The notes under the pieces were generated by a model. It searched no databases. It was not told the origin of the DNA and saw nothing but the letters and a program-made list of their open reading frames with translations. From UBA6059 sp965227155 (GTDB taxonomy: Bacteria > Bacteroidota > Bacteroidia > Cytophagales > Cyclobacteriaceae): a DNA stretch of 64,000 nt. Where the stretch lies: positions 1,240,001 through 1,304,000 of the forward strand of contig OZ245731.1 in NCBI GenBank assembly GCA_965227155.1, in the 5' to 3' direction. Within the stretch, counting starts at the first letter, position 1. Each line of letters opens with the position of its first letter. This document shows positions 51,073 through 60,183 of the stretch, piece by piece. A program made the position numbers and the translations under genes.

Positions 51073-51502
51073 TGTTGGGCAGTCTGGAGTCAGCAATAGA
51101 ATGAACAGTTACCACCGAGTCAAAGCTTGTGGAAACAACAGAAATATCAAAAAATGTCTGGAAAGGCCCGCATTCCGGGGACTTTACCTCCATTTTGGAA
51201 TTGTAAGCCAGGGTGAGTGAATCCAGCTGATCTTCAATCCAAAAATAGTAGGTCGTTTGGCTGGCATCAGGGTCTAGGAGCAAATTGCTGAAAGAGGTAG
51301 TATCTGAAACCGCTACTGGTGCAAAACCACCCTCTACCCACAATGAATCGATAATGATTTCTTCAATGCGCTGCTCTTCCAGGCTGTAATATTGAGCTCG
51401 TGCAAAGGGCGTGCGGGTATCCTGGCAATCAGGCTCCTCGGTACAGGAAAACAAGCCCAGGCCCATACATATCCCAATTATGATTATGCTAAATCGCCCC
51501 AT
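51053..51502 (-). CDS. DUF6452 family lipoprotein
   Basis: A ~149-residue lipoprotein. The signal FSIIIIGICMGLGLFSC has Cys20, followed by acidic TEEPDCQ. The rest is beta-rich with four cysteines in all after cleavage, including PDC and PECGPF, which may form disulfides. I chose the ATG at 51502; the upstream ATG at 51562 would bury the signal and overlaps the rimO promoter area. It is coupled to the DUF6048 gene by overlap. The function is unknown. Confidence 0.7.
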   Translation of the reverse strand: MGRFSIIIIGICMGLGLFSCTEEPDCQDTRTPFARAQYYSLEEQRIEEIIIDSLWVEGGFAPVAVSDTTSFSNLLLDPDASQTTYYFWIEDQLDSLTLAYNSKMEVKSPECGPFQTFFDISVVSTSFDSVVTVHSIADSRLPNNVEIYR

Positions 51503-51607
51503 ATTGGCCGCAAAGATATGAGATATTACCAGCCAAATTAGGCTTTGGATCGATTTCACCAACTGACTGGTTTATTTATTAGCTTTGCACGCCAAAATCA
51601 GTCCCGC

Positions 51608-52921
51608 TTGAAAACCAAAGGCTTAAAAAAAGACAAAGTAAATATTGTGACTTTAGGGTGCTCCAAAAATTTGGTGGATTCTGAAGTGATGTTGACACAA
51701 CTGCGTGGCAATAACATTGATGCTGTGCACGAATCAGTTACCGATGATGCAAATATTGTAGTCATCAACACTTGTGGTTTCATTGATAATGCCAAGCAGG
51801 AGTCAATTGACACCATTCTACGGTATGCAGATGCTAAGGATGAGGGCCTGATTGACAAAGTTTACGTAACCGGCTGCCTATCCCAGCGGTACAAAGACGA
51901 CCTGGAAAAAGAAATCCCGCAGGTGGATGCATTCTTTGGCACCATGGAATTGCCCCTGCTGCTCAAGCGCTTCAACGCTGACTACAAGCATGAGCTGGTC
52001 GGTGAAAGACTCACCACCACCGAACGTCATTTTGCGTATCTGAAAATTTCCGAGGGTTGCGATCGCCCCTGCTCATTTTGTGCAATCCCTTTGATGCGGG
52101 GCAAGCATGTCTCCAGACCCATAGAAGAGCTGGTGAAAGAGGCCAAAAACCTGGCCAAAAATGGCACTAAGGAGCTACTTCTGATTGCTCAGGATAGCAC
52201 ATATTACGGGTTGGATATTTACAAAAAAAGAAACCTCTCAGAGCTACTCAAGCACCTTGCTGATGTAGAGGGCATAGAATGGGTGCGCCTGCATTATGCC
52301 TTTCCTACAGGCTTTCCATTAGACATATTGGATGTAATGGCAGCGCATCCCAACATTTGCAATTACCTTGATATTCCGCTGCAGCATGGCTCTACTGAAA
52401 TGCTCAAGCGTATGCGCAGGGGTACGACCCGGGAAAAAACAGAAGCCCTACTCGATACCATTCGCACAAAAGTGCCAAACATTGCGATCCGTACCACTTT
52501 AATTGCTGGGCATCCGGGAGAAACCGAAGCGGAATTTCAGGAGATGTACGATTTTGTAGAAAGGTCTCAATTTGACAGACTGGGCATTTTTACCTATTCG
52601 CATGAAGAAAATACACATGCCTTTTCTATGAACGACGATGTGCCGACGCATATCAAGGAGGAAAGAGCCAGGCAAATTATGGAACTGCAGGAAGGAATAT
52701 CTCTAGCAAAAAATGAAGCCAAAATCGGACAAAAACTCAAGGTGCTCATTGACAGAAAAGAAGGTGGTTATTTTTATGGGCGAACCGAATTTGATAGCCC
52801 TGAAGTAGATAATGAGGTGATCATTGATGCGAAGGAAAATTATCTGCGCATCGGAGACTTTTCCAATATCCTGATCACGGATGCCACGGAATTTGACCTT
52901 TACGGTAAAAGCATAAACTAA
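51608..52921 (+). CDS. rimO: Ribosomal protein S12 methylthiotransferase
   Basis: A ~437-residue radical SAM enzyme that methylthiolates Asp of S12. The N-terminal UPF0004 domain begins VNIVTLGCSKNLVDSEVML. The radical SAM cluster motif is CDRPCSFCAIP (CxxxCxxC). Three further cysteines for the auxiliary cluster are GCSK, NTCG and TGCLS. A TRAM domain closes the C-terminus. I chose the TTG at 51608 (start KTKGLKKDKVN), since RimO of this phylum begins that way; frames upstream have no conserved sequence. TAGCTTTG at 51580-51587 fits a -7 element. The bshC ATG follows 2 bp after the stop. Confidence 0.95.
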   Translation: MKTKGLKKDKVNIVTLGCSKNLVDSEVMLTQLRGNNIDAVHESVTDDANIVVINTCGFIDNAKQESIDTILRYADAKDEGLIDKVYVTGCLSQRYKDDLEKEIPQVDAFFGTMELPLLLKRFNADYKHELVGERLTTTERHFAYLKISEGCDRPCSFCAIPLMRGKHVSRPIEELVKEAKNLAKNGTKELLLIAQDSTYYGLDIYKKRNLSELLKHLADVEGIEWVRLHYAFPTGFPLDILDVMAAHPNICNYLDIPLQHGSTEMLKRMRRGTTREKTEALLDTIRTKVPNIAIRTTLIAGHPGETEAEFQEMYDFVERSQFDRLGIFTYSHEENTHAFSMNDDVPTHIKEERARQIMELQEGISLAKNEAKIGQKLKVLIDRKEGGYFYGRTEFDSPEVDNEVIIDAKENYLRIGDFSNILITDATEFDLYGKSIN

Positions 52922-52923
52922 CG

Positions 52924-54498
52924 ATGAAAGTAGAAAAGATCAGCCTGGAGCAAACCGGGCAATTCTCTCATATTTTTTTGGATTACATACATTGCAAAGA
53001 GGCCTTAAAGCCTTTTTATCAGGATTATCCGGGCATCAATAATTTTCAGGGCTTCATTGACCGAAAAGATTTTTCAAAAGAGAAGAGGGTTACCCTGGTG
53101 CAGGCGCTGCAGGAGCAATATGTAGGGCAAATTATACCTGAGGAGGTACAAAACAATATTCACGCCCTCAATTACGAAAAGACATTTACTGTAACGACCG
53201 GCCATCAGCTTAATATCTTTACAGGTCCTTTATACTTCATCTACAAGATCGTAAGCACCATTAACCTGGCTAAAAAGCTCAAGGAAGCCTATCCGGACTA
53301 TCACTTTGTGCCTGTCTACTGGATGGCCAGTGAGGATCACGATTTTGCTGAGATCAATAATTTCAACCTTTTTGGGAAAAAATATGTGTGGGAGACCGAC
53401 CAAAAAGGGGCTGTGGGTAAATTCAGACCTCAATCGCTCAGCCAAATTATTGGAGAGCTGCCAGAATCTGTAGAAATATTTGAGCAGGCTTATCTGGATA
53501 GTGCAACATTAGCTGATGCCGTCAGAAATTACGTAACCCGCTTATTTGGCCAACAAGGCCTGGTCGTGATCGATGGCGATCATAAAGATCTAAAAGCTGA
53601 ATTTAAATCGGTCATCAAGGATGATTTCTTAAATCATACGGCCAATCATCTCACCGAAGAGACCTCTGAAAAACTGAACGCGCTTGGCTATCAGGCACAA
53701 GTATATCCCAGGGCTATCAACTTTTTTTATGTCAATTCAGCCCATCGTGATCGGTTCGTCAAGGTAGATGACCATTATGAGGTTTTAAACACTGATAAAA
53801 AGTTTAGCAAAGAAGAACTATTGGCCTTAATCGATGACCAGCCGGATCATTTTAGCCCTAATGTAATATTGAGACCGCTGTATCAGGAAATGATCCTACC
53901 TAACCTTGCCTATCTTGGTGGACCATCGGAAGTTGCCTATTGGTTACAGCTTAAACCTGTATTTGATCACTACAAAACGCCATTTCCTGCGTTAGTGCCC
54001 CGAAATTTCGCCTTGTATTTCAATCCCACCGTTATGAAGAAGTTTCATAAGCTGCACTTCAAGCTGGCGGATGTATTCAGGCCTCAGCACGAACTAAAGG
54101 AAATCCAGCTTAAGGCCGATTCGGATAATGAAATTGCCCTGGAAGAGGAAAAGGCAAGACTACAGGAAGTCTTTCAGTCTATTGAAGATAAAACCTTAGC
54201 TATTGATAAATCGCTGAAAGGATTTATCGGCTCTATGCAATCTAAAATCTTCAAGGACATTGAGAATATCGAAAAGAAACTAAAGAAAGCGGAAGAAAAG
54301 AACCACGATGCTGCCATGAGTAAAATCGACAGCATCAAGGAGAAGCTTTTCCCTGGTGGCACACCGCAAGAGCGACACGACAATTTCCTAACCTTTTACC
54401 TCAACGACAGGGATTTCATCCATAAACTGCTTACAATTTTCGATCCGCTGGATTTTCATTACTTACTTTTAAGTGAAGAATCCATTCAAAAAGATTGA
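52924..54498 (+). CDS. bshC: Bacillithiol biosynthesis cysteine-adding enzyme
   Basis: A 524-residue enzyme that adds cysteine to glucosaminyl-malate, the last step of bacillithiol synthesis. Recognisable BshC stretches are TGHQLNIFTGPLYFIYKIVSTINLAKKL, VPVYWMASEDHDFAEIN, and later LGGPSEVAYWLQLKPVF. A coiled-coil C-terminal region follows (about 400-470, KARLQEVFQSIEDKTLAIDK). The length is normal. The start of the next gene overlaps by 4 bp. BshA and BshB are not in the window. Confidence 0.94.
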   Translation: MKVEKISLEQTGQFSHIFLDYIHCKEALKPFYQDYPGINNFQGFIDRKDFSKEKRVTLVQALQEQYVGQIIPEEVQNNIHALNYEKTFTVTTGHQLNIFTGPLYFIYKIVSTINLAKKLKEAYPDYHFVPVYWMASEDHDFAEINNFNLFGKKYVWETDQKGAVGKFRPQSLSQIIGELPESVEIFEQAYLDSATLADAVRNYVTRLFGQQGLVVIDGDHKDLKAEFKSVIKDDFLNHTANHLTEETSEKLNALGYQAQVYPRAINFFYVNSAHRDRFVKVDDHYEVLNTDKKFSKEELLALIDDQPDHFSPNVILRPLYQEMILPNLAYLGGPSEVAYWLQLKPVFDHYKTPFPALVPRNFALYFNPTVMKKFHKLHFKLADVFRPQHELKEIQLKADSDNEIALEEEKARLQEVFQSIEDKTLAIDKSLKGFIGSMQSKIFKDIENIEKKLKKAEEKNHDAAMSKIDSIKEKLFPGGTPQERHDNFLTFYLNDRDFIHKLLTIFDPLDFHYLLLSEESIQKD

Positions 54499-55064
54499 AA
54501 GAAGCATTACGAAATAACTATAAACAGAAGCGGAAGGCATTGACTGAAGCTGCATTAAAGAAAATCAGTGGTGATATTTTCTGGCAACTTCGAGATGAAC
54601 TAGGCCACCTGCTGACAGGAAAGATTCATGTCTTTTTACCTATCCAAAAACAAAAAGAAATCGATACCTGGCCCATCATCCATTGGCTTTGGGAGCAGGA
54701 TGCTGAAGTTGTAGTATCTAAAAGTAAGCTGAATACGCCCGATTTGGAGCATTTTAGGCTTGTGCACGATACGCTACTTGAACTCAACCCCTGGGGTATC
54801 CCTGAACCTATCAATGCTATGCCAGTGGACCAAAGTACATTGACAGCCGTATTGATTCCGCTGCTGTGTTTTGACCGGCATGGCCACCGCATCGGCTATG
54901 GCAAGGGCTATTATGACAGGTTTCTGTCCACCTGCCCAAACAATCCGTTAAAAATAGGCCTTAGTCATTTTGAACCCATAGAAGGATACATCGAAGCACT
55001 GGAATCGGACATTTTGTTGGATTACTGTGTTACACCTTCAGCGACTTATAAATTTGAAGCATGA
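54495..55064 (+). CDS. 5-formyltetrahydrofolate cyclo-ligase
   Basis: A 189-residue ATP-dependent enzyme converting 5-formyl-THF to 5,10-methenyl-THF. The family motif HGHRIGYGKGYYDRFL is intact, with IPLLCFDRHG before it. The N-terminal KEALRNNYKQKRKALTE carries the ATP-binding basic residues. It starts with TTG overlapping the bshC stop by 4 bp, and its own stop overlaps the ypdA start by 4 bp, so the three genes are translationally chained. Confidence 0.9.
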   Translation: MKEALRNNYKQKRKALTEAALKKISGDIFWQLRDELGHLLTGKIHVFLPIQKQKEIDTWPIIHWLWEQDAEVVVSKSKLNTPDLEHFRLVHDTLLELNPWGIPEPINAMPVDQSTLTAVLIPLLCFDRHGHRIGYGKGYYDRFLSTCPNNPLKIGLSHFEPIEGYIEALESDILLDYCVTPSATYKFEA

Positions 55065-56032
55065 ATAGTTACGATATAGCAATCATAGGAGCCGGCCCCA
55101 TAGGGCTTGCTTGTGGTATAGAGGCAAAAAAGCATGGTTTAACACATGTGATCATAGATAAGGGGTGCCTGGTGAATTCTATCTACAACTATCCACACAA
55201 CATGACCTTCTTTTCTACTTCTGACAGGTTGGAAATTGGGAATGTGCCTTTTATCAGCCACAATCCAAAGCCTACCCGGCCAGAAGCTCTGGAGTATTAC
55301 CGCCGTGTGAGCAGTGCCTGGGACCTTAATGTGAAGCTATATGAGCCGGTAAAGAATGTATTGAAAACGCAGGATGGCTTCATCGTACCCACAGAGAAAT
55401 CAGAATATAATGTGAAATCTGTGATCATAGCCACAGGATTTTACGATTTGCCGTACATGCTCAACGTGCCGGGCGAGGAACTCCCCAAAGTGAGGCATTA
55501 TTACGAAGAACCGCATCCTTATTTCGGGATGAAAATCGCTGTGGTAGGTGCCGCCAATTCCGCTGTGGATGTTGCGCTTGAAACCTACCGCAAAGGTGCA
55601 AAAGAAGTAACCATGGTGATCCGTGAAAAAGAGATAAGCCCAAAGGTGAAATACTGGGTAAAGCCAGATGTGGAAAACAGGATCAAAGAAGGTACGATCA
55701 AAGCTTATTTTGATTCCAAAATCACTGAAATCAAACCTCATGAAATTGCCGTAAGCACACCAAAAGGGGAAGTCACCATAGAAAATGATTTTGTGCTTGC
55801 GATGACCGGTTACCAGCCTGACTTTACCTTTTTGCGCAATTGCGGCATTAGTATTGGTAATGATGACAATAAAACGCCAACCTATGATCCGGAGACCATG
55901 GAAACCAATGTGAAAGGCATTTACCTGGCTGGTGTAATCTGTGGTGGCTTGCAAACCAATAAATGGTTTATCGAGAATTCACGGGTGCATGCCGAGATGA
56001 TTCTAAAGCATATAATGGCTGTGGAGGCCTGA
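55061..56032 (+). CDS. ypdA: Bacillithiol disulfide reductase, YpdA family
   Basis: A 323-residue FAD/NADPH enzyme. It has the FAD motif IIGAGPIGLACGIEAKKHGL, the second dinucleotide motif VVGAANSAVDVALETY, and LAMTGYQPDFTFL near 255. It matches the thioredoxin-reductase-like YpdA group, which reduces bacillithiol disulfide; it lacks the CxxC redox pair of thioredoxin reductases. Encoded one gene after bshC, it makes a synthesis-plus-recycling set. The 3' end is followed by a 412-bp spacer. Confidence 0.9.
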   Translation: MNSYDIAIIGAGPIGLACGIEAKKHGLTHVIIDKGCLVNSIYNYPHNMTFFSTSDRLEIGNVPFISHNPKPTRPEALEYYRRVSSAWDLNVKLYEPVKNVLKTQDGFIVPTEKSEYNVKSVIIATGFYDLPYMLNVPGEELPKVRHYYEEPHPYFGMKIAVVGAANSAVDVALETYRKGAKEVTMVIREKEISPKVKYWVKPDVENRIKEGTIKAYFDSKITEIKPHEIAVSTPKGEVTIENDFVLAMTGYQPDFTFLRNCGISIGNDDNKTPTYDPETMETNVKGIYLAGVICGGLQTNKWFIENSRVHAEMILKHIMAVEA

Positions 56033-56444
56033 CACGTTTTAAAATTGTTTTCTATGTAGGCTAGAATTGAATGACTATCATTTGAATTTGTATTGTCGAC
56101 AACTTTAATTGGCTAAGGGCTAATTAATATTATTGTTTACTTTATCAGGCAACAATAATTCAATACTTCCCAATCATTTAGTCTATCAAGATCAGACAAG
56201 GCATAATGAACATTTTTAAAGGCTAACTTGTCAAAAAACAATACATTTTTAACAGTAAAATCGAAACCTTAGAGGGCATTCAGGGGTATATGATTTGAAT
56301 TCTTTACTAAGCCATACGTTTTTCATCTTTATGTATTTACGATCTACACTTTCTTTTTGGCATAAATGCATGAATGCCGCTCTCAATAATTCAATTCTTC
56401 AAAACCATTTTCAAAGAAATTAGTCATTACTCATAAACATTGTT
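56033..56444. other. AT-rich spacer between ypdA and the TonB-receptor gene
   Basis: No coding frame stands out. It holds a 9-bp inverted repeat ATTATTGTT / AACAATAAT (56129-56137 and 56151-56159) with a 13-nt spacer. There is also a weak promoter-like pair, TTTG at 56294-56297 and TACGTTTT at 56315-56322, about 120 bp before the next ATG. The leader of the receptor gene may be long. Confidence 0.45.
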
Positions 56445-58832
56445 ATGCGTTTTATTTTTTGTATAGCGCTCTCGCTATTTTTCGTTCATTTCTCCGCTTC
56501 CGCACAGACCAAATTCACCATATCAGGGTATATCACAGACCAATCTAATGGCGAATCGCTAATTGGTGCTACGGTATATGTACCTGCTATCGAAGGAGGC
56601 ACCGCCACTAATGTATACGGATTTTACTCGGTGACCCTGGCACCAGGTACCTACAATCTTGAATATCGGTACGTGGGCTATCAAACGGTACAGAAGGAAG
56701 TAAATCTCACAGCGGATACCCGAATCGACATAGAATTGCCCACATCTGGGCAGGAACTGGAAGAGGTAGTAGTTACGGCCAAACCGGAAGATGCTAACGT
56801 AACCAGCATAGAAATGAGTGTGGCTGAGCTGGATATCCAGACCATCAAGTCCCTGCCCGCTTTTGCAGGAGAGGTGGATGTGATCAAGAGTATTCAGCTG
56901 TTACCTGGTGTAAGCACTGTAGGTGAGGGCGCCTCGGGCTTCAACGTACGTGGCGGTAATGTGGGCCAAAACCTCGTGCTACTTGATGAAGCGCCAGTTT
57001 ATAACTCCTCACACCTGTTGGGTTTCTTTTCGGTATTTAATCCCGATGCAGTGAAAGATGTAAAGCTCTATAAAGGTGGGATTCCAGCAAAATATGGAGG
57101 GCGAATCGCCTCCCTGCTCGATATACGCATGAAAGAGGGCAACAGTAAGGAGTTTGAAGCCAATGGTGGTATCGGTACGGTATTCAGCAGGCTTGCACTG
57201 GAAGCACCTATCATAAAAGACAAAGCCAGCTTTATCGTAGCGGGTCGGCGTTCTTATGCCGATGTACTGGCCAGACCATTTACCGATGTGCTGGACGATG
57301 GTGCAGCCCTCAATTTCTATGACTTAACAGCCAAGACAAACTACAATATCAACGATAAAAACAGGATTTACCTATCCGGCTATTTCGGAAGGGACAATTT
57401 CAAGTTTGACGAGCGGCAGGGCTTTAGTTGGGGTAATAGCACCGCTACCCTGCGCTGGAACCACCTTTTCAACGACAGGCTGTTCTCTAACTTTACAGTC
57501 TTTTTCAGTGATTATGATTACAGCCTGGCATTTGGTGAAAATGACAGGGACAAGTTTGAGTGGGATTCCCGTATCCGAACGACCAGCTTCAAACCGGAGT
57601 TCTCCTATTTCATCAATACAAAAAATGAGCTTTCTTTTGGTGGTGAAGTCCTTTATTACCGCTTTGATCCGGCAAATGCGCGTGGCGTATCTGATGGTGA
57701 AGTGACTGACATCAGCCTTGACCCGAAATATGGCCTTGAATCTGCTATTTACATCAGCAATGACCATACTTTTAGCGACCAGTTTACCTTGCAATATGGC
57801 CTTAGAGGCTCATCATTTACCTACATGGGACCCGGCAATGTGTACACTTTTGCCCAACCGGAAGAACCAGGCGAGCGACGGGAGGTAGCCAGTAGCACTA
57901 CCGCCAGCAGAAGAGAGCCCATCGAAACCTATTTCAACCTCGAGCCACGGCTGTCATTCAAATATCAACTCAGCAATAAACAATCCATTAAGGGTAGCTA
58001 CAACCGCACTGCGCAATACATTCACCTAATCTCCAACACCACGGCTTCTAACCCGCTGGATGTATGGACGCCAAGTACCAATAACATAGAGCCACAGCTT
58101 GGGGATCAATACTCTTTGGGTTATTTCCATAATTTTGGCCAGGCCAATGATTATGAAACCTCTGCCGAAGTTTACTTCCGGGATACCTGGAACCAGATTG
58201 ATTACATCGATGGAGCTGATCTGCTAATCAATGAATTCCTGGAGGGTGACATCCTGAGTGGTATTGGTAGGGCCTATGGCTTAGAGCTGTATGTAAAGAA
58301 AAATGTAGGTCGACTGAATGGCTGGGTCAGCTACACATTGAGCCGTACCGAATTAAAGGTAGATGGCATCAATGATGGAAACTGGTATGCCACACGTTTT
58401 GACCAGACACATAATTTAAAACTTGCTGCATTTTATGAGCTTAATGACCGCTGGACGCTCTCAGCCAATTTTACTTACCTATCGGGAACGCCTACCACCT
58501 TCCCCACTGCCAGGTTTGAGCAGCAAGGATATGTGATCCCATTCAATGACAATGATGCCCGAAACAATATCAGAATCCCAGATTATCACCGTCTTGATAT
58601 TTCGGCAACACTGAAAGGACGCAAATACAATCGCAAAGGCGAACTACGCAAGAATCAAGATAGCTGGGTGTTCAGCGTTTATAATTTGTACAGTAGACGC
58701 AATCCTTTTTCCATCTATTTCACGCAGGGTGATGGCCGCCCTGCAGCAGGCGAACCGATTCCTACAGAAGCTTATCAGGTAAGTATTATCGGTTCATTTT
58801 TCCCTAGTGTTTCGTACAACTTTACGTTTTAA
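56445..58832 (+). CDS. TonB-dependent receptor with N-terminal carboxypeptidase-like domain
   Basis: A 795-residue outer-membrane receptor. The signal peptide MRFIFCIALSLFFVHFSASA is followed by a CarboxypepD_reg-like domain (about 25-105: ISGYITDQSNGESLIGATVYVP). The plug domain (about 120-230) contains PGVSTVGEGASGFNVRGGNVGQNLVLLDEAPVYN, and a beta-barrel runs to the C-terminal aromatic FFPSVSYNFTF. At ~800 residues it is shorter than SusC-type proteins. Its partner is the DUF4249 lipoprotein gene immediately downstream. The substrate is unknown. Confidence 0.92.
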   Translation: MRFIFCIALSLFFVHFSASAQTKFTISGYITDQSNGESLIGATVYVPAIEGGTATNVYGFYSVTLAPGTYNLEYRYVGYQTVQKEVNLTADTRIDIELPTSGQELEEVVVTAKPEDANVTSIEMSVAELDIQTIKSLPAFAGEVDVIKSIQLLPGVSTVGEGASGFNVRGGNVGQNLVLLDEAPVYNSSHLLGFFSVFNPDAVKDVKLYKGGIPAKYGGRIASLLDIRMKEGNSKEFEANGGIGTVFSRLALEAPIIKDKASFIVAGRRSYADVLARPFTDVLDDGAALNFYDLTAKTNYNINDKNRIYLSGYFGRDNFKFDERQGFSWGNSTATLRWNHLFNDRLFSNFTVFFSDYDYSLAFGENDRDKFEWDSRIRTTSFKPEFSYFINTKNELSFGGEVLYYRFDPANARGVSDGEVTDISLDPKYGLESAIYISNDHTFSDQFTLQYGLRGSSFTYMGPGNVYTFAQPEEPGERREVASSTTASRREPIETYFNLEPRLSFKYQLSNKQSIKGSYNRTAQYIHLISNTTASNPLDVWTPSTNNIEPQLGDQYSLGYFHNFGQANDYETSAEVYFRDTWNQIDYIDGADLLINEFLEGDILSGIGRAYGLELYVKKNVGRLNGWVSYTLSRTELKVDGINDGNWYATRFDQTHNLKLAAFYELNDRWTLSANFTYLSGTPTTFPTARFEQQGYVIPFNDNDARNNIRIPDYHRLDISATLKGRKYNRKGELRKNQDSWVFSVYNLYSRRNPFSIYFTQGDGRPAAGEPIPTEAYQVSIIGSFFPSVSYNFTF

Positions 58833-58836
58833 TCCC

Positions 58837-59766
58837 ATGAGAAGAATTTTTATCATCGCCTTGTCCATTATTGGTTTTGCCTGTGAAGATCAAATTTTCC
58901 CGGAGCTAAACACCAACGATCCTTACCTGGTGGTAGATGCCTGGGTTACCAATGAATCTGAACGTCAAACAATTACCGTCACAAGAACGCAAGATTATTT
59001 TGATGTAAATGCACCGCAAGGGGTAACAGGTGCTGAGGTTACCATTACCGATGATAATGGACGTGTATTTCAGTTCTTACCGGGGAGTATCGCCGGACAA
59101 TACATCTGGAGCCCCGCTGATTCCACAGACCGCCTGGGTGAACCCGGTACAGCTTTTTCACTTTCTATTTCAGTGGGGCAAACATTAATAGCCAGCAACA
59201 CCGTAATGGGTCGAGTACCGGAAATTGATAGTGTTGCTTTTCGTTTTGAACCCGGCGATGCTTTTTTTCCCGATGCTTATTTTGCTGATTTCTGGGCGCG
59301 CGATCCTGTGGGCCCCGGTGATGCTTATTGGATCAAAGCCTGGAAAAATGGAGAATACCTGAGCAAGCCCGGAGAAATATCCTTGGCTTATGATGCCGGC
59401 TTTACACAAGGCGGTAATGTAGATGGACTTATATTCATCCAGCCCATTCGAGATAGCATCAACCCATTTGACCAGGATGAAAATGATGAATTTTTGCCTC
59501 CATATGAACCGGGCGATTCGGTTTATGTAGAGATCCACTCTATTTCTGAAGATGCCTTTCAGTTTCTCAATGAAGTCATCATCCAAACGGACCGTGAAGG
59601 TGGCTTTGGAGAACTATTTGCCGAGCCTCTCGCCAATGTAGACTCCAATATGGAAATTGTGGGGAACACCGGCGAAGCGGTGGTCATAGGCTTTTTTAAT
59701 GTGGCTGCTGTTTCCGGAAAAGGCCGCAGCCTGGATCCCAACAACTTACCTGGCGAACGAGAATAG
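58837..59766 (+). CDS. DUF4249 family lipoprotein
   Basis: A ~309-residue surface-type lipoprotein. The signal FIIALSIIGFAC has Cys16, followed by EDQIFPELN and the typical DUF4249 opening VVDAWVTNESERQTITVTRTQDYFD. Beta-sandwich material follows. DUF4249 proteins are usually paired with TonB receptors of the same size class, as here; a SusD-like role is suspected. I chose the ATG at 58837, 4 bp after the receptor stop; an earlier ATG at 58807 lies inside the receptor gene. Confidence 0.8.
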   Translation: MRRIFIIALSIIGFACEDQIFPELNTNDPYLVVDAWVTNESERQTITVTRTQDYFDVNAPQGVTGAEVTITDDNGRVFQFLPGSIAGQYIWSPADSTDRLGEPGTAFSLSISVGQTLIASNTVMGRVPEIDSVAFRFEPGDAFFPDAYFADFWARDPVGPGDAYWIKAWKNGEYLSKPGEISLAYDAGFTQGGNVDGLIFIQPIRDSINPFDQDENDEFLPPYEPGDSVYVEIHSISEDAFQFLNEVIIQTDREGGFGELFAEPLANVDSNMEIVGNTGEAVVIGFFNVAAVSGKGRSLDPNNLPGERE

Positions 59767-59767
59767 C

Positions 59768-60160
59768 TCAGGAAAGCTGGTAGTCAAACTCATAAAAATG
59801 ATTACCAGCTTCTATGATGATTTCCATTGTGCCCGATAAGCCTTTTAAAGCATCAGTACCTGATCCTGGAATTACCTCTAAAATCAATTTGTTATTTCCC
59901 CCGTGCATAATACCGAAGTGTTGCAGGGCAAAACTGCCGACCTTTCCTTGTAGGGTTCCCTCTACCTGCTCGATAGCCACATAACCTGCCGAGCCTTTTA
60001 CGGTTGTCACCATGCTCAGCATTTCGCCTTTGCTCTGTGCGGTAAGTGGGCCATCATAGGATTTTTCCAGCTTCATTCTGTTGAAAGCTGCACCACTTGC
60101 TGCTTCAAAGCTTGAGTCCAAAGGATCCATCTTTACTTTAAAAGTGCCTTTTATCTTCAT
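59768..60160 (-). CDS. DUF3224 domain-containing protein
   Basis: A 130-residue cytosolic protein, all-beta. It has the DUF3224 pattern GTFKVKMDPLD at the start, then KSYDGPLTAQSKGEMLS, AGYVAIEQVEGTLQGKVGSFALQHFGIM and a late GLSGTMEIII. A homologous beta-barrel family occurs in actinobacteria. The function is unknown. It is cotranscribed with the acylase gene, 23 bp downstream of its stop. Confidence 0.8.
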   Translation of the reverse strand: MKIKGTFKVKMDPLDSSFEAASGAAFNRMKLEKSYDGPLTAQSKGEMLSMVTTVKGSAGYVAIEQVEGTLQGKVGSFALQHFGIMHGGNNKLILEVIPGSGTDALKGLSGTMEIIIEAGNHFYEFDYQLS

Positions 60161-60183
60161 ATCAATACTACCTTTTTCCCAAT

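Noticed and set aside
55400..55954. Long open frame on the minus strand inside ypdA (184 codons)
   Set aside because: Antisense to a gene with intact FAD and NADPH motifs. The frame is His/Phe-rich with no domain and no start context.
57372..57794. 140-codon minus-strand frame inside the TonB receptor
   Set aside because: Shadow of a beta-barrel coding region; no motif.
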